6,395 nucleotides of DNA from Actinomycetes bacterium (GCA_025964635.1 JAOPYP010000234.1:1-6395), one strand, 5' to 3'. Counted from the stretch's first letter, positions 1 to 6,050 are shown. Notes: generated from the sequence alone by a model not told the origin. A program made the numbers and translations.

Positions 1-370
1 AGCCGCTGATGCAGTGAGATGCGGGCGAGAGGACGCATGGGTGCGTGCGAGACCACTCCGTCCGCCACCTGCCGGGGAGCACCAGCAACCCCTCCAGCCA
101 GCACGAAGAACCCTTCCTCGCTCCCGATGATCAGCTGGCGCTCGTCGGCGCCAGTTCGTTCGTCCTCGCCGCTGCGCGGCTCCGGGCGCTGCAGCAAGGG
201 GCGCTGCTTCTTCCGCGGAAGGCCCCGAGGGCGCCCTATGGGCTGCTGTCCACCGGCACGCAGCTCATGAAGTGCACCCAGCGAGCGCGAAGCGAAGGCT
301 TTCACAGCCTGGACCTTGAGGTGGCTCTGGCTTGCCGTTGTGTTGCCGGCGCGGGGCTGGCGCTGGATGG
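1..370. other. No assignable gene; decayed DNA, possible distal aldo/keto reductase remnant
   Basis: Several frames are open here on both strands, which is expected in GC-rich DNA, and none gives a protein I recognise. A plus-strand frame starting with GTG at 45 stays open to 413 with high third-position G/C, but it has no convincing start context and runs antisense across the recognisable reductase relic. On the minus strand, 234-284 reads SLGALHELRAGGQQPIG, which resembles the aldo/keto reductase segment 'ALAELRAEGKIRHIG'. This stretch may therefore be the deleted and scrambled distal half of the neighbouring pseudogene. Nothing further left resembles the rest of that family. Confidence 0.35.
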
Positions 371-682
371 CGTGAGGCCTGCCTTGGCCGCAAGGACCAG
401 GTCGTACGGGTAAGGGTGGAGCGCCTCGCGAATCAGCCGCTTGTTTACTTCGGGCCTGCGAATCGGCTACCTCGGGCCTTGGGAATCGGCGCTGTCGATG
501 AACATGACGCCTAGCTCGAGTGCGCTGCGAGCACGCGGACGATCTCATCGTGGTCGCGCGGCTCGCCCACATTCCGCGCCCGGGGATCTGCATGGCCCGT
601 ATCCCGGCCGCCGGGTGGGGCGGTCGCCGCTGAAAGTGAACTCGCGGCTGGCAGGAGCGGGCAGGGTCGCCAGCGTGCTCAT
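371..682 (-). pseudogene. Degenerate aldo/keto reductase (N-terminal third, multiple frameshifts)
   Basis: Reading right to left and changing frame, the minus strand gives a clear aldo/keto reductase N-terminus. MSTLATLPAP...RRPGYG (682-596) is followed by AMQIPGRGMW, GEPRDHDEIVRVL, ALELGVMFIDSADSQGP and PEVNKRLIREALHPYP, then YDLVLAAKAGLT ending at 371. The family normally reads like 'GYGAM-L-GPGVWG-P-DRDEA', 'ELGVNFIDTADSYGPEV' and 'IATKAGLT'. Single-base deletions explain the frame changes near 596, 567 and 523; a tandem duplication at 446-490 breaks the frame a fourth time and brings a TAG at 467-469. The catalytic Tyr of 'DSYGP' is Gln; the catalytic Asp and Lys are kept. Intact members are about 280-300 residues NAD(P)H-dependent oxidoreductases. 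The ATG at 680-682 overlaps the hydrolase stop as ATGA, so the gene was once translationally coupled to it. I see no route to a functional product. Confidence 0.8.
446..490 (-). repeat. Imperfect 22/23-bp tandem duplication inside the reductase pseudogene
   Basis: On the minus strand, 490-468 and 467-446 are adjacent copies of a unit starting GCCGATTC and ending GTA. They differ by two substitutions and one deleted base. The unit encodes the 'ADSxGPEV' stretch around the lost catalytic Tyr. Because the inserted length is not a multiple of three, it breaks the frame. The substitutions between copies show that the duplication is not recent. Confidence 0.8.
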
Positions 683-1548
683 GACGATGCTCCCTGGCCC
701 TGCTCGAAGACACTCTGCGCTGCTGTCCACAGGGTGTAGGGGTTGCCGAGGTCGCCGTGTAGCACCATCATGCTGTCCACCAGTTCCTGGGCTGAGTGAC
801 TGCCGGACAGCAATTGGTCGAAGTCGCGGATGTAGGTCTTGGTGCCGCCCAGGATGGCGGCCGGATCGTCATCGCGGGCGTCGGGGCGCTTGTGGCCGGC
901 CACAACGATCGCGGGCCTGAGCGCCTCGACCCGCTCGATGCTGATGATCCACTGCATGCGCTTGTCGTGGTCGGTGTCTGCCAGCCACTGGTGGATGCCG
1001 TTGTAGGCGACGTCGCCGGCGATGACGGCATCCAGGCCCGGGATGTGGACAATCGTGGATGGAGCGGTGTCGGACTGCCCAACGGTGATGGTGCGCAGCT
1101 CATGGCCCTCCAGGTCGATGATGTCGCCGTCGAGGGCATCGGGCACGGCCGGGAGCTCGGGAATCTGGCCGGGGAGGATCGTATTCCAGAACTGCATCAG
1201 GTCCGGGCTGAGCTGCTGCTGTGCGTCGAGGATGACAGCTGCCGTAGTGACGGCTTTGGCGGCGGGGAACGCGCCGAGAATCGTGTTCAGGCCGAAGAAG
1301 TGATCGCCGTGGCCGTGGGTGATGTAGATCGTGGTGAGGTTCTTCCCGGTGGCGCGGATCCACTCCGCGATCCGGCTGGCGTCGGCGGGGATAAGGGCGG
1401 CATCGATCAGCACCGCGTCACGCTCGCCGCTGATCAGCGAGACAGAGGTGGCCGGCCAGGTCGCCTCGCCCTTGCTCATCGGGGAGATCAGCCCGGCGAT
1501 CGGGTTGTACGGGGCGACGAGTACGTCAAGGTGCAGGGAGCTGGACAT
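679..1548 (-). CDS. MBL-fold metallo-hydrolase
   Basis: The 289-residue protein is a full-length metallo-beta-lactamase-fold hydrolase, probably cytoplasmic, since no signal peptide is visible. The metal motif HGHGDH lies at 78-83 (His78, His80, Asp82, His83). 'IAGDVAYNGIH' at 176-186 gives the bridging Asp179, and 'VVAGHKRPDA' supplies His219. The position that usually carries a third-site His ('GHTxGS' in many relatives) is Gln158 in VGQSDTAPST. A Gln here may be a subfamily trait rather than damage. The C-terminus (261-289) holds a 'GNPYTLWTAA' segment. The start at 1548 was preferred over an in-frame ATG 17 codons upstream because AAAGGAA lies five bases before it. The stop overlaps the start of the ruined reductase, which suggests that the pair once acted on related small molecules. 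The substrate cannot be deduced: the fold covers lactamases, glyoxalase II, lactonases and others. Confidence 0.93.
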   Translation of the reverse strand: MSSSLHLDVLVAPYNPIAGLISPMSKGEATWPATSVSLISGERDAVLIDAALIPADASRIAEWIRATGKNLTTIYITHGHGDHFFGLNTILGAFPAAKAVTTAAVILDAQQQLSPDLMQFWNTILPGQIPELPAVPDALDGDIIDLEGHELRTITVGQSDTAPSTIVHIPGLDAVIAGDVAYNGIHQWLADTDHDKRMQWIISIERVEALRPAIVVAGHKRPDARDDDPAAILGGTKTYIRDFDQLLSGSHSAQELVDSMMVLHGDLGNPYTLWTAAQSVFEQGQGASS

Positions 1549-1553
1549 GGCGG

Positions 1554-1560
1554 TTCCTTT
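1554..1560 (-). promoter_or_regulatory. Ribosome binding site of the MBL-fold hydrolase
   Basis: AAAGGAA on the minus strand, five bases before the ATG at 1546-1548. It decides the start codon, since the upstream in-frame ATG at 1597-1599 lies beyond it. Confidence 0.8.
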
Positions 1561-1608
1561 CCTAGCGATGAAGCGCGGGCCGCAGATGACCGGATTCATC
1601 CGGCCCGA

Positions 1609-1645
1609 CCCTGCTCACGGCGGTGTGTTTCCGCCGTGAGCAGGG
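1609..1645 (-). terminator. Perfect 15-bp inverted repeat, probable terminator
   Basis: The left arm 1609-1623 (CCCTGCTCACGGCGG) and right arm 1631-1645 are exact reverse complements around a seven-base loop, TGTGTTT. No long T run follows, which is common for terminators in high-GC actinobacteria. It begins 26 bases after the stop of the orphan gene tail at 1672 and lies about 60 bases before the hydrolase start. It fits best as the terminator of the lost upstream gene and insulates the hydrolase. A regulatory hairpin in a hydrolase leader is the alternative. Confidence 0.7.
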
Positions 1646-1671
1646 CAGCGGCCTGGGTGGCTGTGATCCGG

Positions 1672-1779
1672 TCAGGTCCGGATCAGCCGGTAGACGGGGA
1701 AGAACGTGATCTGTGGTGGTGCGTCCCCTGCTTGCGCAGTGACAGGCAGGAGCTGCTCGCGGGCGAACGCCTCGAATGA
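1672..1779 (-). pseudogene. Orphan C-terminal gene fragment (35 codons)
   Basis: Between a TAG at 1780-1782 and a TGA at 1672-1674, the minus strand reads SFEAFAREQLLPV...PPQITFFPVYRLIRT. Its composition is protein-like, with strong G/C at third positions, and it contains no start codon. The pattern (amphipathic helix, then 'P-ITFFPV-RLI' strand at the C-terminus) recalls the tails of small (about 100-residue) dimeric alpha/beta-barrel proteins of monooxygenase type. That assignment is from memory of the pattern and is tentative. The perfect hairpin shortly after its stop supports a true gene end. The upstream part is absent or unrecognisable in all three minus frames. Confidence 0.4.
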
Positions 1780-1792
1780 CTACTTAGAGTGA
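1774..1792. repeat. Copy 1 of a 19-bp near-repeat with ACT-TAG-AGT core
   Basis: GAATGACTACTTAGAGTGA matches the plus strand at 4957-4975 at 15 of 19 positions, and all four differences are transitions. It overlaps the upstream edge of the orphan gene tail. No function is established. Confidence 0.35.
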
Positions 1793-1982
1793 CCACGCCG
1801 CAAGCTCATCGGCAACCAGAGAACGACCAGATCGCTTAATATTTGCGGCTCCCCTTGCATTGGCCTCAACGCGCTGGCGAGTGCAGATCAGCCGTTTCGG
1901 AGCGGTCCAAGTCCGCGTATCGGCCTTCTGGTGGCGGTCCTGCCTGGCAGTCCGGGGAGGCGCTTGGCGGCGGTTTGGGCGC

Positions 1983-4667
1983 CTAGCTGTTGGCTCCGGT
2001 GTCGCCGGCTCTCGGCGGGCCGACTGGATGGGTGGGTTCAGGTGATGCTTCCGCTAGCGCGTACTCAACGGCGCGGCTGCCTCCCAGGGACTGTCCCCGT
2101 GTCCAGGCCTGCTCGAATGCCGCATCTCCCATGCGGGAGTGCAGCGCGGCCAGGAGACCATCGTCGTGGGCGGCGCGGGGCACGAGCGCGTGCAGCCAGC
2201 CGCTGCCTTTGGCTTGCAGGAGCGCGCCTGCGGCGGCGAGCAGATGCACGGCGCGCTCGAGGTTGTCCTGCCGGATGGCGACCGCGGCGAGCGCCTCGAG
2301 GTAGTAGGCGACGCTTGGTTCGTCCCTGGCCTCGGCCGACTGCGACACTCCTTCCTGCAAGTGTTCCGCCGCGCTGGCCAGATCGCCCTGTGCCTGGCTG
2401 CTGAGCGCCAGGTCGTAGAGCGAGACGAGGATGGTGAACCGGTCCTGCGCGCTGCGGGCCGCGTTCAGGGCCTCGGTGAACAGCTGCGCTGCGCGGTCGT
2501 GATCTGCCTGGCTGAGCCGGATCTGGCCGAGGAAATTGCACACGAGCGCCACGTCCAGCAGGTGCTGTGCACGCTCGGGTCCGGCGAGCCGGTCGTTGCC
2601 GGCCTCCTGCAGCGGGGCGAGCGTCTGTTCGAGCAGTTCGCTGGCCCGCGCGTCCTGGTGCTGCATTGCCAGGAGGTGACCCAGCATGGCTGCCGTCGTG
2701 GCTGCGCCCAGCATGTCCCCGGCCTGGCGGTACAGCGGCAGGCTCTGCTCCAGCAGCGGCTGCGCTGTGGCCCGGTCCCCGGACGCGAAGAGGCCGAAGC
2801 CGGTGCCGCTCAGCGCCAGGGCACGCTGCCGCGGCGGCAGGTGCTCGCTCTTGGCCAGGATGTCCACGTAGGAGGCGAGTTCCTCAGCGTGGCCGCGCAG
2901 CCACCAGAACCTCCATGTCGCCCAGGACAGCTGTATCGCCGGCTCAAGCTGGCCCTGTTCCACCAGCCAGGACATCGCGGCGCCGAGGTTGCCGTGCTCG
3001 GTCTCGAGCCGGTCCAGCCACGCCAGCTGTCCGGGACCCTGCAGCTCGGCTGGAGCCGGCTCGGCGAGCGCCCGGAAGTAGGCCGCGTGACTGTCGTGCG
3101 CCTCCCGCCAGTCAGCGCCGTCGCGCAGGCGCTCCAGCGCGTACTCCCGGATGGTCTCCAGCAGCCCGAAGCGCGGCTCGCCGTCGCGCACCTGCGGCTG
3201 CACCAGGCTGCTGTCCACCAGCGAGCCCAGCGTGTCCATGATGTGCCCGGCCCGGCCCGGGACCGCCGGCCCGGCGGCGCCGACAGCCTCCGCGGCGGGC
3301 AGGTCGAAGGTTCCTGCAAACACCCCTAGGCGGGCGAACAGCGCCTGCTCGCCGGCCGACAGCAGGCCGAAGCTCCAGTCCAGGGTGCTTCGCAGTGTCT
3401 GCTGCCGCTCCGGCAGGTCGCGCGCTCCGCCCGTCAGCAGCCCCATCCTGTCGTCAAGCCGGGCCAGCAGGGCCTGCGGTGGCAGCAGCCTGACCCTGGC
3501 GGCGGCCAGCTCGATAGCCAGCGGCAGCCCGTCCAGCCGCCGGCAGATCTCGGCGACCGCCGCGGCGTTCCCGCTGGTCAGCTCGAAACCCGCGGACGCG
3601 GCTTGCGCCCGCTGCACGAACAGGCGCACCGAGGCGGACCGCTGCACCCCCGCGGTATCCACGCCGGCCCCGATCGGCGGCACCGGGAGCGGCGGCACCG
3701 GGAACTCGTGCTCACCGCTGAGCCGCAACACCATCCGGCTGGTCACCAGCACCACCACGCCGGGAGCGGCGCGCAGCAGCTCAGCCACCAGCGGAGCCGC
3801 CCCCATCACCTGCTCGAAGTTGTCCAGCACCAGCACCAGCCGCCGGGCGCGCAGGTACGACTTCAGGTCGGTGATCAGCGCGCCGCCCGAGGTGTTCAAC
3901 CCCAGCGCGGCGGCGATCGCCGCCGTCACCAGCTCGGCCGCCCGGACCGAGCCGAGCTCAACGAACCGCACCCCGTCCTCAAAACCCGGACCCAGCCGCT
4001 GCGCGACCTCCACCGCCAGCCTGCTTTTCCCGACCCCGCCCGGGCCGGTAAGGGTCACCAGGCGCACACCCTCGGCACGCACCAGGTCGCTCACCGCCGC
4101 GGCGTCATCGTCGCGGCCCACAAGCGGCGTCGCCGGCACCGGCACCGCCCCTGCCAGCGACGCCCCGTCCGCGGCGCCGTCCCCCGATGGCGCCCTCCCG
4201 AACCGCTCGCTCAGCAGCACGGCCAGGTCGTTCTCGACCAGGCGCTGCAGCTCGGCGGGAGCAGAAAAGTGCTGGTAGGACACGTCACCGGCATCCCTGA
4301 TCCGGGTCAGCATCTCCGCCAGCCGCGACTCACGCTCCGGCGCCGGCGACTTCACATAGATCAGCCTGGGCAGCCCCGCCGACAGCAGGTACTCATCCTC
4401 CAGCCCGGAAACCTGCTCCCCCGGCGCGACCCAGCCATAGCTCTGCCAGTACACGCCCACGAACACCTGGCTCTGCGCCAGGTAAGAGCGGTATACCTGC
4501 CGCGGCGGATGCGGCCGGGCGCCCAGCTCGAACATCACCGGCACCAGCCGCAGGCGGGTCACCGCGTCCCGCACTGCCTGCCGCTCAGCGGCCAGTTCCT
4601 GCAGCGTAGAACTCACAAAGACCCGCAACCGCTGGTCGGGCGTGCGGATCACATCCGTCTCGGCCAT
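1983..4667 (-). CDS. DUF4062 / NB-ARC / TPR-like STAND ATPase
   Basis: The 894-residue multidomain signalling ATPase belongs to the STAND class. Residues 13-105 form DUF4062: RVFVSST (15-21), conserved Glu24 and Glu28, Glu47, 'QSYGW' (75-79) and 'EDEY' (90-93). The NB-ARC unit starts near 178 with Walker A GPGGVGKS (208-215), Walker B LVLVLDN (277-283), VTSR (308-311) and GLPLAIELAAAR (380-391). A winged-helix part (about 415-515, 'STLDWSFGLLS', 'LLETIREYALERL') is followed by Leu/Ala-rich TPR-like helices from about 520 to 870. The start at 4667 puts DUF4062 at the N-terminus as usual; the frame is open to 4919, but those codons do not look like protein. Relatives such as AfsR and LAL regulators carry a DNA-binding domain; I see none. 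Family knowledge suggests nucleotide-switched oligomerisation with ligand sensing by the repeats. A regulatory or defence role is inference. It appears to be a single-gene unit. Confidence 0.92.
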   Translation of the reverse strand: MAETDVIRTPDQRLRVFVSSTLQELAAERQAVRDAVTRLRLVPVMFELGARPHPPRQVYRSYLAQSQVFVGVYWQSYGWVAPGEQVSGLEDEYLLSAGLPRLIYVKSPAPERESRLAEMLTRIRDAGDVSYQHFSAPAELQRLVENDLAVLLSERFGRAPSGDGAADGASLAGAVPVPATPLVGRDDDAAAVSDLVRAEGVRLVTLTGPGGVGKSRLAVEVAQRLGPGFEDGVRFVELGSVRAAELVTAAIAAALGLNTSGGALITDLKSYLRARRLVLVLDNFEQVMGAAPLVAELLRAAPGVVVLVTSRMVLRLSGEHEFPVPPLPVPPIGAGVDTAGVQRSASVRLFVQRAQAASAGFELTSGNAAAVAEICRRLDGLPLAIELAAARVRLLPPQALLARLDDRMGLLTGGARDLPERQQTLRSTLDWSFGLLSAGEQALFARLGVFAGTFDLPAAEAVGAAGPAVPGRAGHIMDTLGSLVDSSLVQPQVRDGEPRFGLLETIREYALERLRDGADWREAHDSHAAYFRALAEPAPAELQGPGQLAWLDRLETEHGNLGAAMSWLVEQGQLEPAIQLSWATWRFWWLRGHAEELASYVDILAKSEHLPPRQRALALSGTGFGLFASGDRATAQPLLEQSLPLYRQAGDMLGAATTAAMLGHLLAMQHQDARASELLEQTLAPLQEAGNDRLAGPERAQHLLDVALVCNFLGQIRLSQADHDRAAQLFTEALNAARSAQDRFTILVSLYDLALSSQAQGDLASAAEHLQEGVSQSAEARDEPSVAYYLEALAAVAIRQDNLERAVHLLAAAGALLQAKGSGWLHALVPRAAHDDGLLAALHSRMGDAAFEQAWTRGQSLGGSRAVEYALAEASPEPTHPVGPPRAGDTGANS

Positions 4668-4678
4668 CGCTCCACAGC

Positions 4679-4843
4679 CTAGACAGGCGCAGCGGCCGGC
4701 AACAGATCCGGCCAGCCGGAGCCCAGGGCCCTTACCCAGCGCGCCGCTTGGCGGGCCAGGTCCCATATGAGCGTGGCGCACCTGGTACGCGAGCCGGTCT
4801 GCCGGACGCCAGAGACCAGGCCGGTGATCTTCAGCAGGCGCAC
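4679..4843 (-). CDS. Possible 54-residue ORF or gene relic upstream of the STAND gene
   Basis: From a GTG at 4841-4843 to a TAG at 4679-4681, the minus strand reads RLLKITGLVSGVRQTG..., then LIWDLARQAARWVRALGSGW and PDLLPAAAPV. Third positions are largely G or C and the residues are protein-like. I do not recognise a family. The frame is open a little further up, to a TGA about 33 bases before the GTG, so this could equally be the tail of a decayed longer gene. The stop lies 11 bases before the STAND start, close enough for translational coupling. Only a weak GGGA precedes the GTG. Confidence 0.3.
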   Translation of the reverse strand: MRLLKITGLVSGVRQTGSRTRCATLIWDLARQAARWVRALGSGWPDLLPAAAPV

Positions 4844-4956
4844 GCGGTCCCGTAAGACACGCCCAGATCAGCTCCATCTGTGCGGCCGCCACTGCTTGCC
4901 AGCCATGGCGCCTGAGCATGCATCACGGCGGATAGGGGTGCGTTGGCTGAGGCTAA

Positions 4957-4975
4957 GGATGATCACTCAGAGTGA
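4957..4975. repeat. Copy 2 of the 19-bp near-repeat, with a TCACT-CAG-AGTGA dyad
   Basis: GGATGATCACTCAGAGTGA contains a perfect five-base dyad, TCACT/AGTGA, around CAG (4963-4975), and matches 1774-1792 with only transitions. It sits about 290 bases upstream of the STAND start in otherwise featureless DNA (4844-5107), where I see no gene or clear promoter. An operator for a dimeric regulator is one possibility; no evidence decides this. Confidence 0.35.
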
Positions 4976-5107
4976 GCCGACACGCAGGAGCGGCGTGGCC
5001 GGATCGCCTCATCTGTACAACGGGGGCGTCCGGCACCAAGCGAATCATTAGCCACACCCTGACAGCGGACGGCGTGAAAATCGGCGCGTGCAGATGGATA
5101 TGAGCTG

Positions 5108-5133
5108 CCGCGGTCCCACTGGGCCGTCCGCGG
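5108..5133 (-). terminator. Possible terminator hairpin after the toxin gene
   Basis: CCGCGG at 5108-5113 and 5128-5133 can pair around an inner CCCA/TGGG stem, beginning two bases after the toxin stop. The segment GCCGTCCGC (5123-5131) can instead pair perfectly with GCGGACGGC at 5065-5073, a larger alternative stem. No T run follows. Position after a two-gene operon is the main support. Confidence 0.4.
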
Positions 5134-5135
5134 AT

Positions 5136-5387
5136 TCAGGGGATGACCCCGATGTTGATGATGTACACCGTTGCCGCCTCATCATCGACTTCGTACAGGA
5201 TCCGGATGTCGCCTGAGTGCAACCGGTATACACCTGTGGCACCCCACGCGACCGCGTTCCTTGGGTAGGGCTGATCAGCCAGTAAGGCAATCGCGCGACG
5301 TGTCAGGACGAACAGGTCCTTGTCCTCGCTGCGAATGCGGGCGAGGTTACGAAGCGCCGTCTGCCGGAAGACGACGGTCAGGCTCAT
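5136..5387 (-). CDS. RelE/ParE-superfamily toxin
   Basis: The 83-residue basic protein has the RelE fold signature: an N-terminal helical pair (FRQTALRNLARI, then RRAIALLADQPYP) followed by 'GVYRLHSGDIRILYEVDDE' (52-70) and a last strand, 'VYIINIGVIP'. Family members are mostly ribosome-dependent mRNA interferases (RelE branch) or gyrase poisons (ParE branch); the short single-domain form with 'GDIRILYEVDD' fits the RelE/YoeB-like side better. Its ATG overlaps the antitoxin stop by four bases (ATGA). No separate ribosome binding site is visible, so translation is probably coupled. Many RelE-type toxins end in 'VGHR' or 'VGR-P', with a basic residue after the last Gly; here that position is Val81, which might weaken activity. 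Activity is not shown by the sequence. Confidence 0.88.
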   Translation of the reverse strand: MSLTVVFRQTALRNLARIRSEDKDLFVLTRRAIALLADQPYPRNAVAWGATGVYRLHSGDIRILYEVDDEAATVYIINIGVIP

Positions 5388-5641
5388 GACAAGGTTTCTG
5401 CATCAATCCGATCGAGCGCAGCATCCAGTCCATCGAGGCTGATCCCGCCGCGCCCGTCGGCCTTGTCCGCCAGGTGCGCCGCCAGCGCCGCGCGATCTTC
5501 GAGATCGGCGAGGTCGTCGATGCTGATCAGCGCAGCAACCGGCTTGCCGTGCTCGCTGATGGTGACGGGGCGGTGGCTTTGCCGGGTCTCGGCGACGAGC
5601 TCACCCAGATGTGCCTGGGCCGCAGTCAGCGGATAAGCCAT
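5384..5641 (-). CDS. Phd/YefM-family antitoxin
   Basis: The 85-residue protein begins MAYPLTAAQAHLGELVAETR and continues RPVTISEHGKPVAALISIDD, the Phd/YefM DNA-binding core (residues 1-50: 'A+.+L..L+...' helix and 'V.I...G+P.AVL.S..D' strand). An acidic, Ala/Leu-rich C-terminal tail (51-85) is typical of the toxin-neutralising segment. It precedes the toxin, the normal order. Antitoxins of this family bind the toxin and repress their own promoter; the sequence before the start holds a short GGT-N3-ACC element near 5650, but no convincing operator. The start at 5641 was chosen because the family motif begins there and a CAGGG lies just upstream. The frame is open to 5833, but that part does not match the family. 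Confidence 0.9.
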   Translation of the reverse strand: MAYPLTAAQAHLGELVAETRQSHRPVTISEHGKPVAALISIDDLADLEDRAALAAHLADKADGRGGISLDGLDAALDRIDAETLS

Positions 5642-5759
5642 GCCCTGACGGTAACACCATGCACCGACCATTGCGGGCAGCGCAGCCACCGCGTCTACGG
5701 CCATGGCAAGGGCCAGGCGCACGTTCCTTATACCGCAACCCGCAACGCAATCTGATCCT

Positions 5760-5855
5760 GCGCTCGTCCGCCCGGACACCGAGTCGTTCGCCCAAGGCCC
5801 GCGACTCGTCGCGCATCTCCCCCACTTCAGCACGCAACTGATGAGGGTCCGTCAG
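5760..5855 (-). pseudogene. Short coiled-coil-like coding relic
   Basis: In one minus frame this stretch reads TDPHQLRAEVGEMRDES and RALGERLGVRADER, a charged helix with heptad-like spacing that looks like the N-terminus of a small protein. It begins at CTG rather than ATG. Protein-like sequence then appears to shift to another frame (NVRLALAMAVDAVAALP, about 5670-5720, in the antitoxin frame). The pattern 'DP-QL--E+---R-E---L-ERL-V+A--+' followed by a hydrophobic stretch recalls DUF3618 membrane proteins, but the match is weak. I treat it as an unassigned relic rather than a gene. Confidence 0.25.
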
Positions 5856-6050
5856 CCTGCAGCGCCCCACCCTAACAGCTGGTTGACCTCTTGAACATTC
5901 GCAAGGCACTCTTCGTCGGCCCGACCTGGTCAAACTTCACGCGACTGCTGCTCATCCAGCCATCCTGGGGGCGGATCTTGCCCCTCGGATCGCATCCCCA
6001 GGGCAGTTACTCGCCGGTTCAGTGTTCGAAGTTCTCTATCTGAGCTGGGG
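5856..6050. other. No assignable gene
   Basis: A 44-codon open minus frame (5872-6006) contains an ATG at 5953-5955 with AGGA seven bases upstream, giving a 27-residue peptide, MSSSRVKFDQVGPTKSALRM and a short tail. It matches nothing I recognise. I see no other structure except two ten-base words shared with the DNA to the right. Confidence 0.4.

Noticed and set aside
45..413. Plus-strand GTG-started open frame of 122 codons
   Set aside because: It overlaps the reductase pseudogene antisense, has no good ribosome binding site in frame and no recognisable family. High third-position G/C alone is not enough in this region.
796..1779. Long plus-strand open frame across the hydrolase
   Set aside because: It is antisense to an unmistakable MBL-fold gene, and its Gly/Val/Asp-rich translation is typical of a complementary-strand shadow.
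2139..4682. Several long open frames antisense to the STAND gene
   Set aside because: They are shadows created by GC-rich codon use; none shows family motifs or start signals.
4668..4919. In-frame extension of the STAND protein by 84 residues to an ATG at 4919
   Set aside because: DUF4062 normally starts at or near the N-terminus, and the extension is Pro/Gly/Arg-rich without family resemblance. The ATG at 4667 is therefore preferred.
5642..5833. In-frame N-terminal extension of the antitoxin by 64 residues
   Set aside because: The Phd/YefM motif begins exactly at the ATG at 5641 and family members are about 80-90 residues. The extension does not match the family.
5872..5955. 27-residue minus-strand ORF with a fair ribosome binding site
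   Set aside because: It is too short, has no recognised family, and lies in DNA otherwise full of relics. It is noted only as a possibility.
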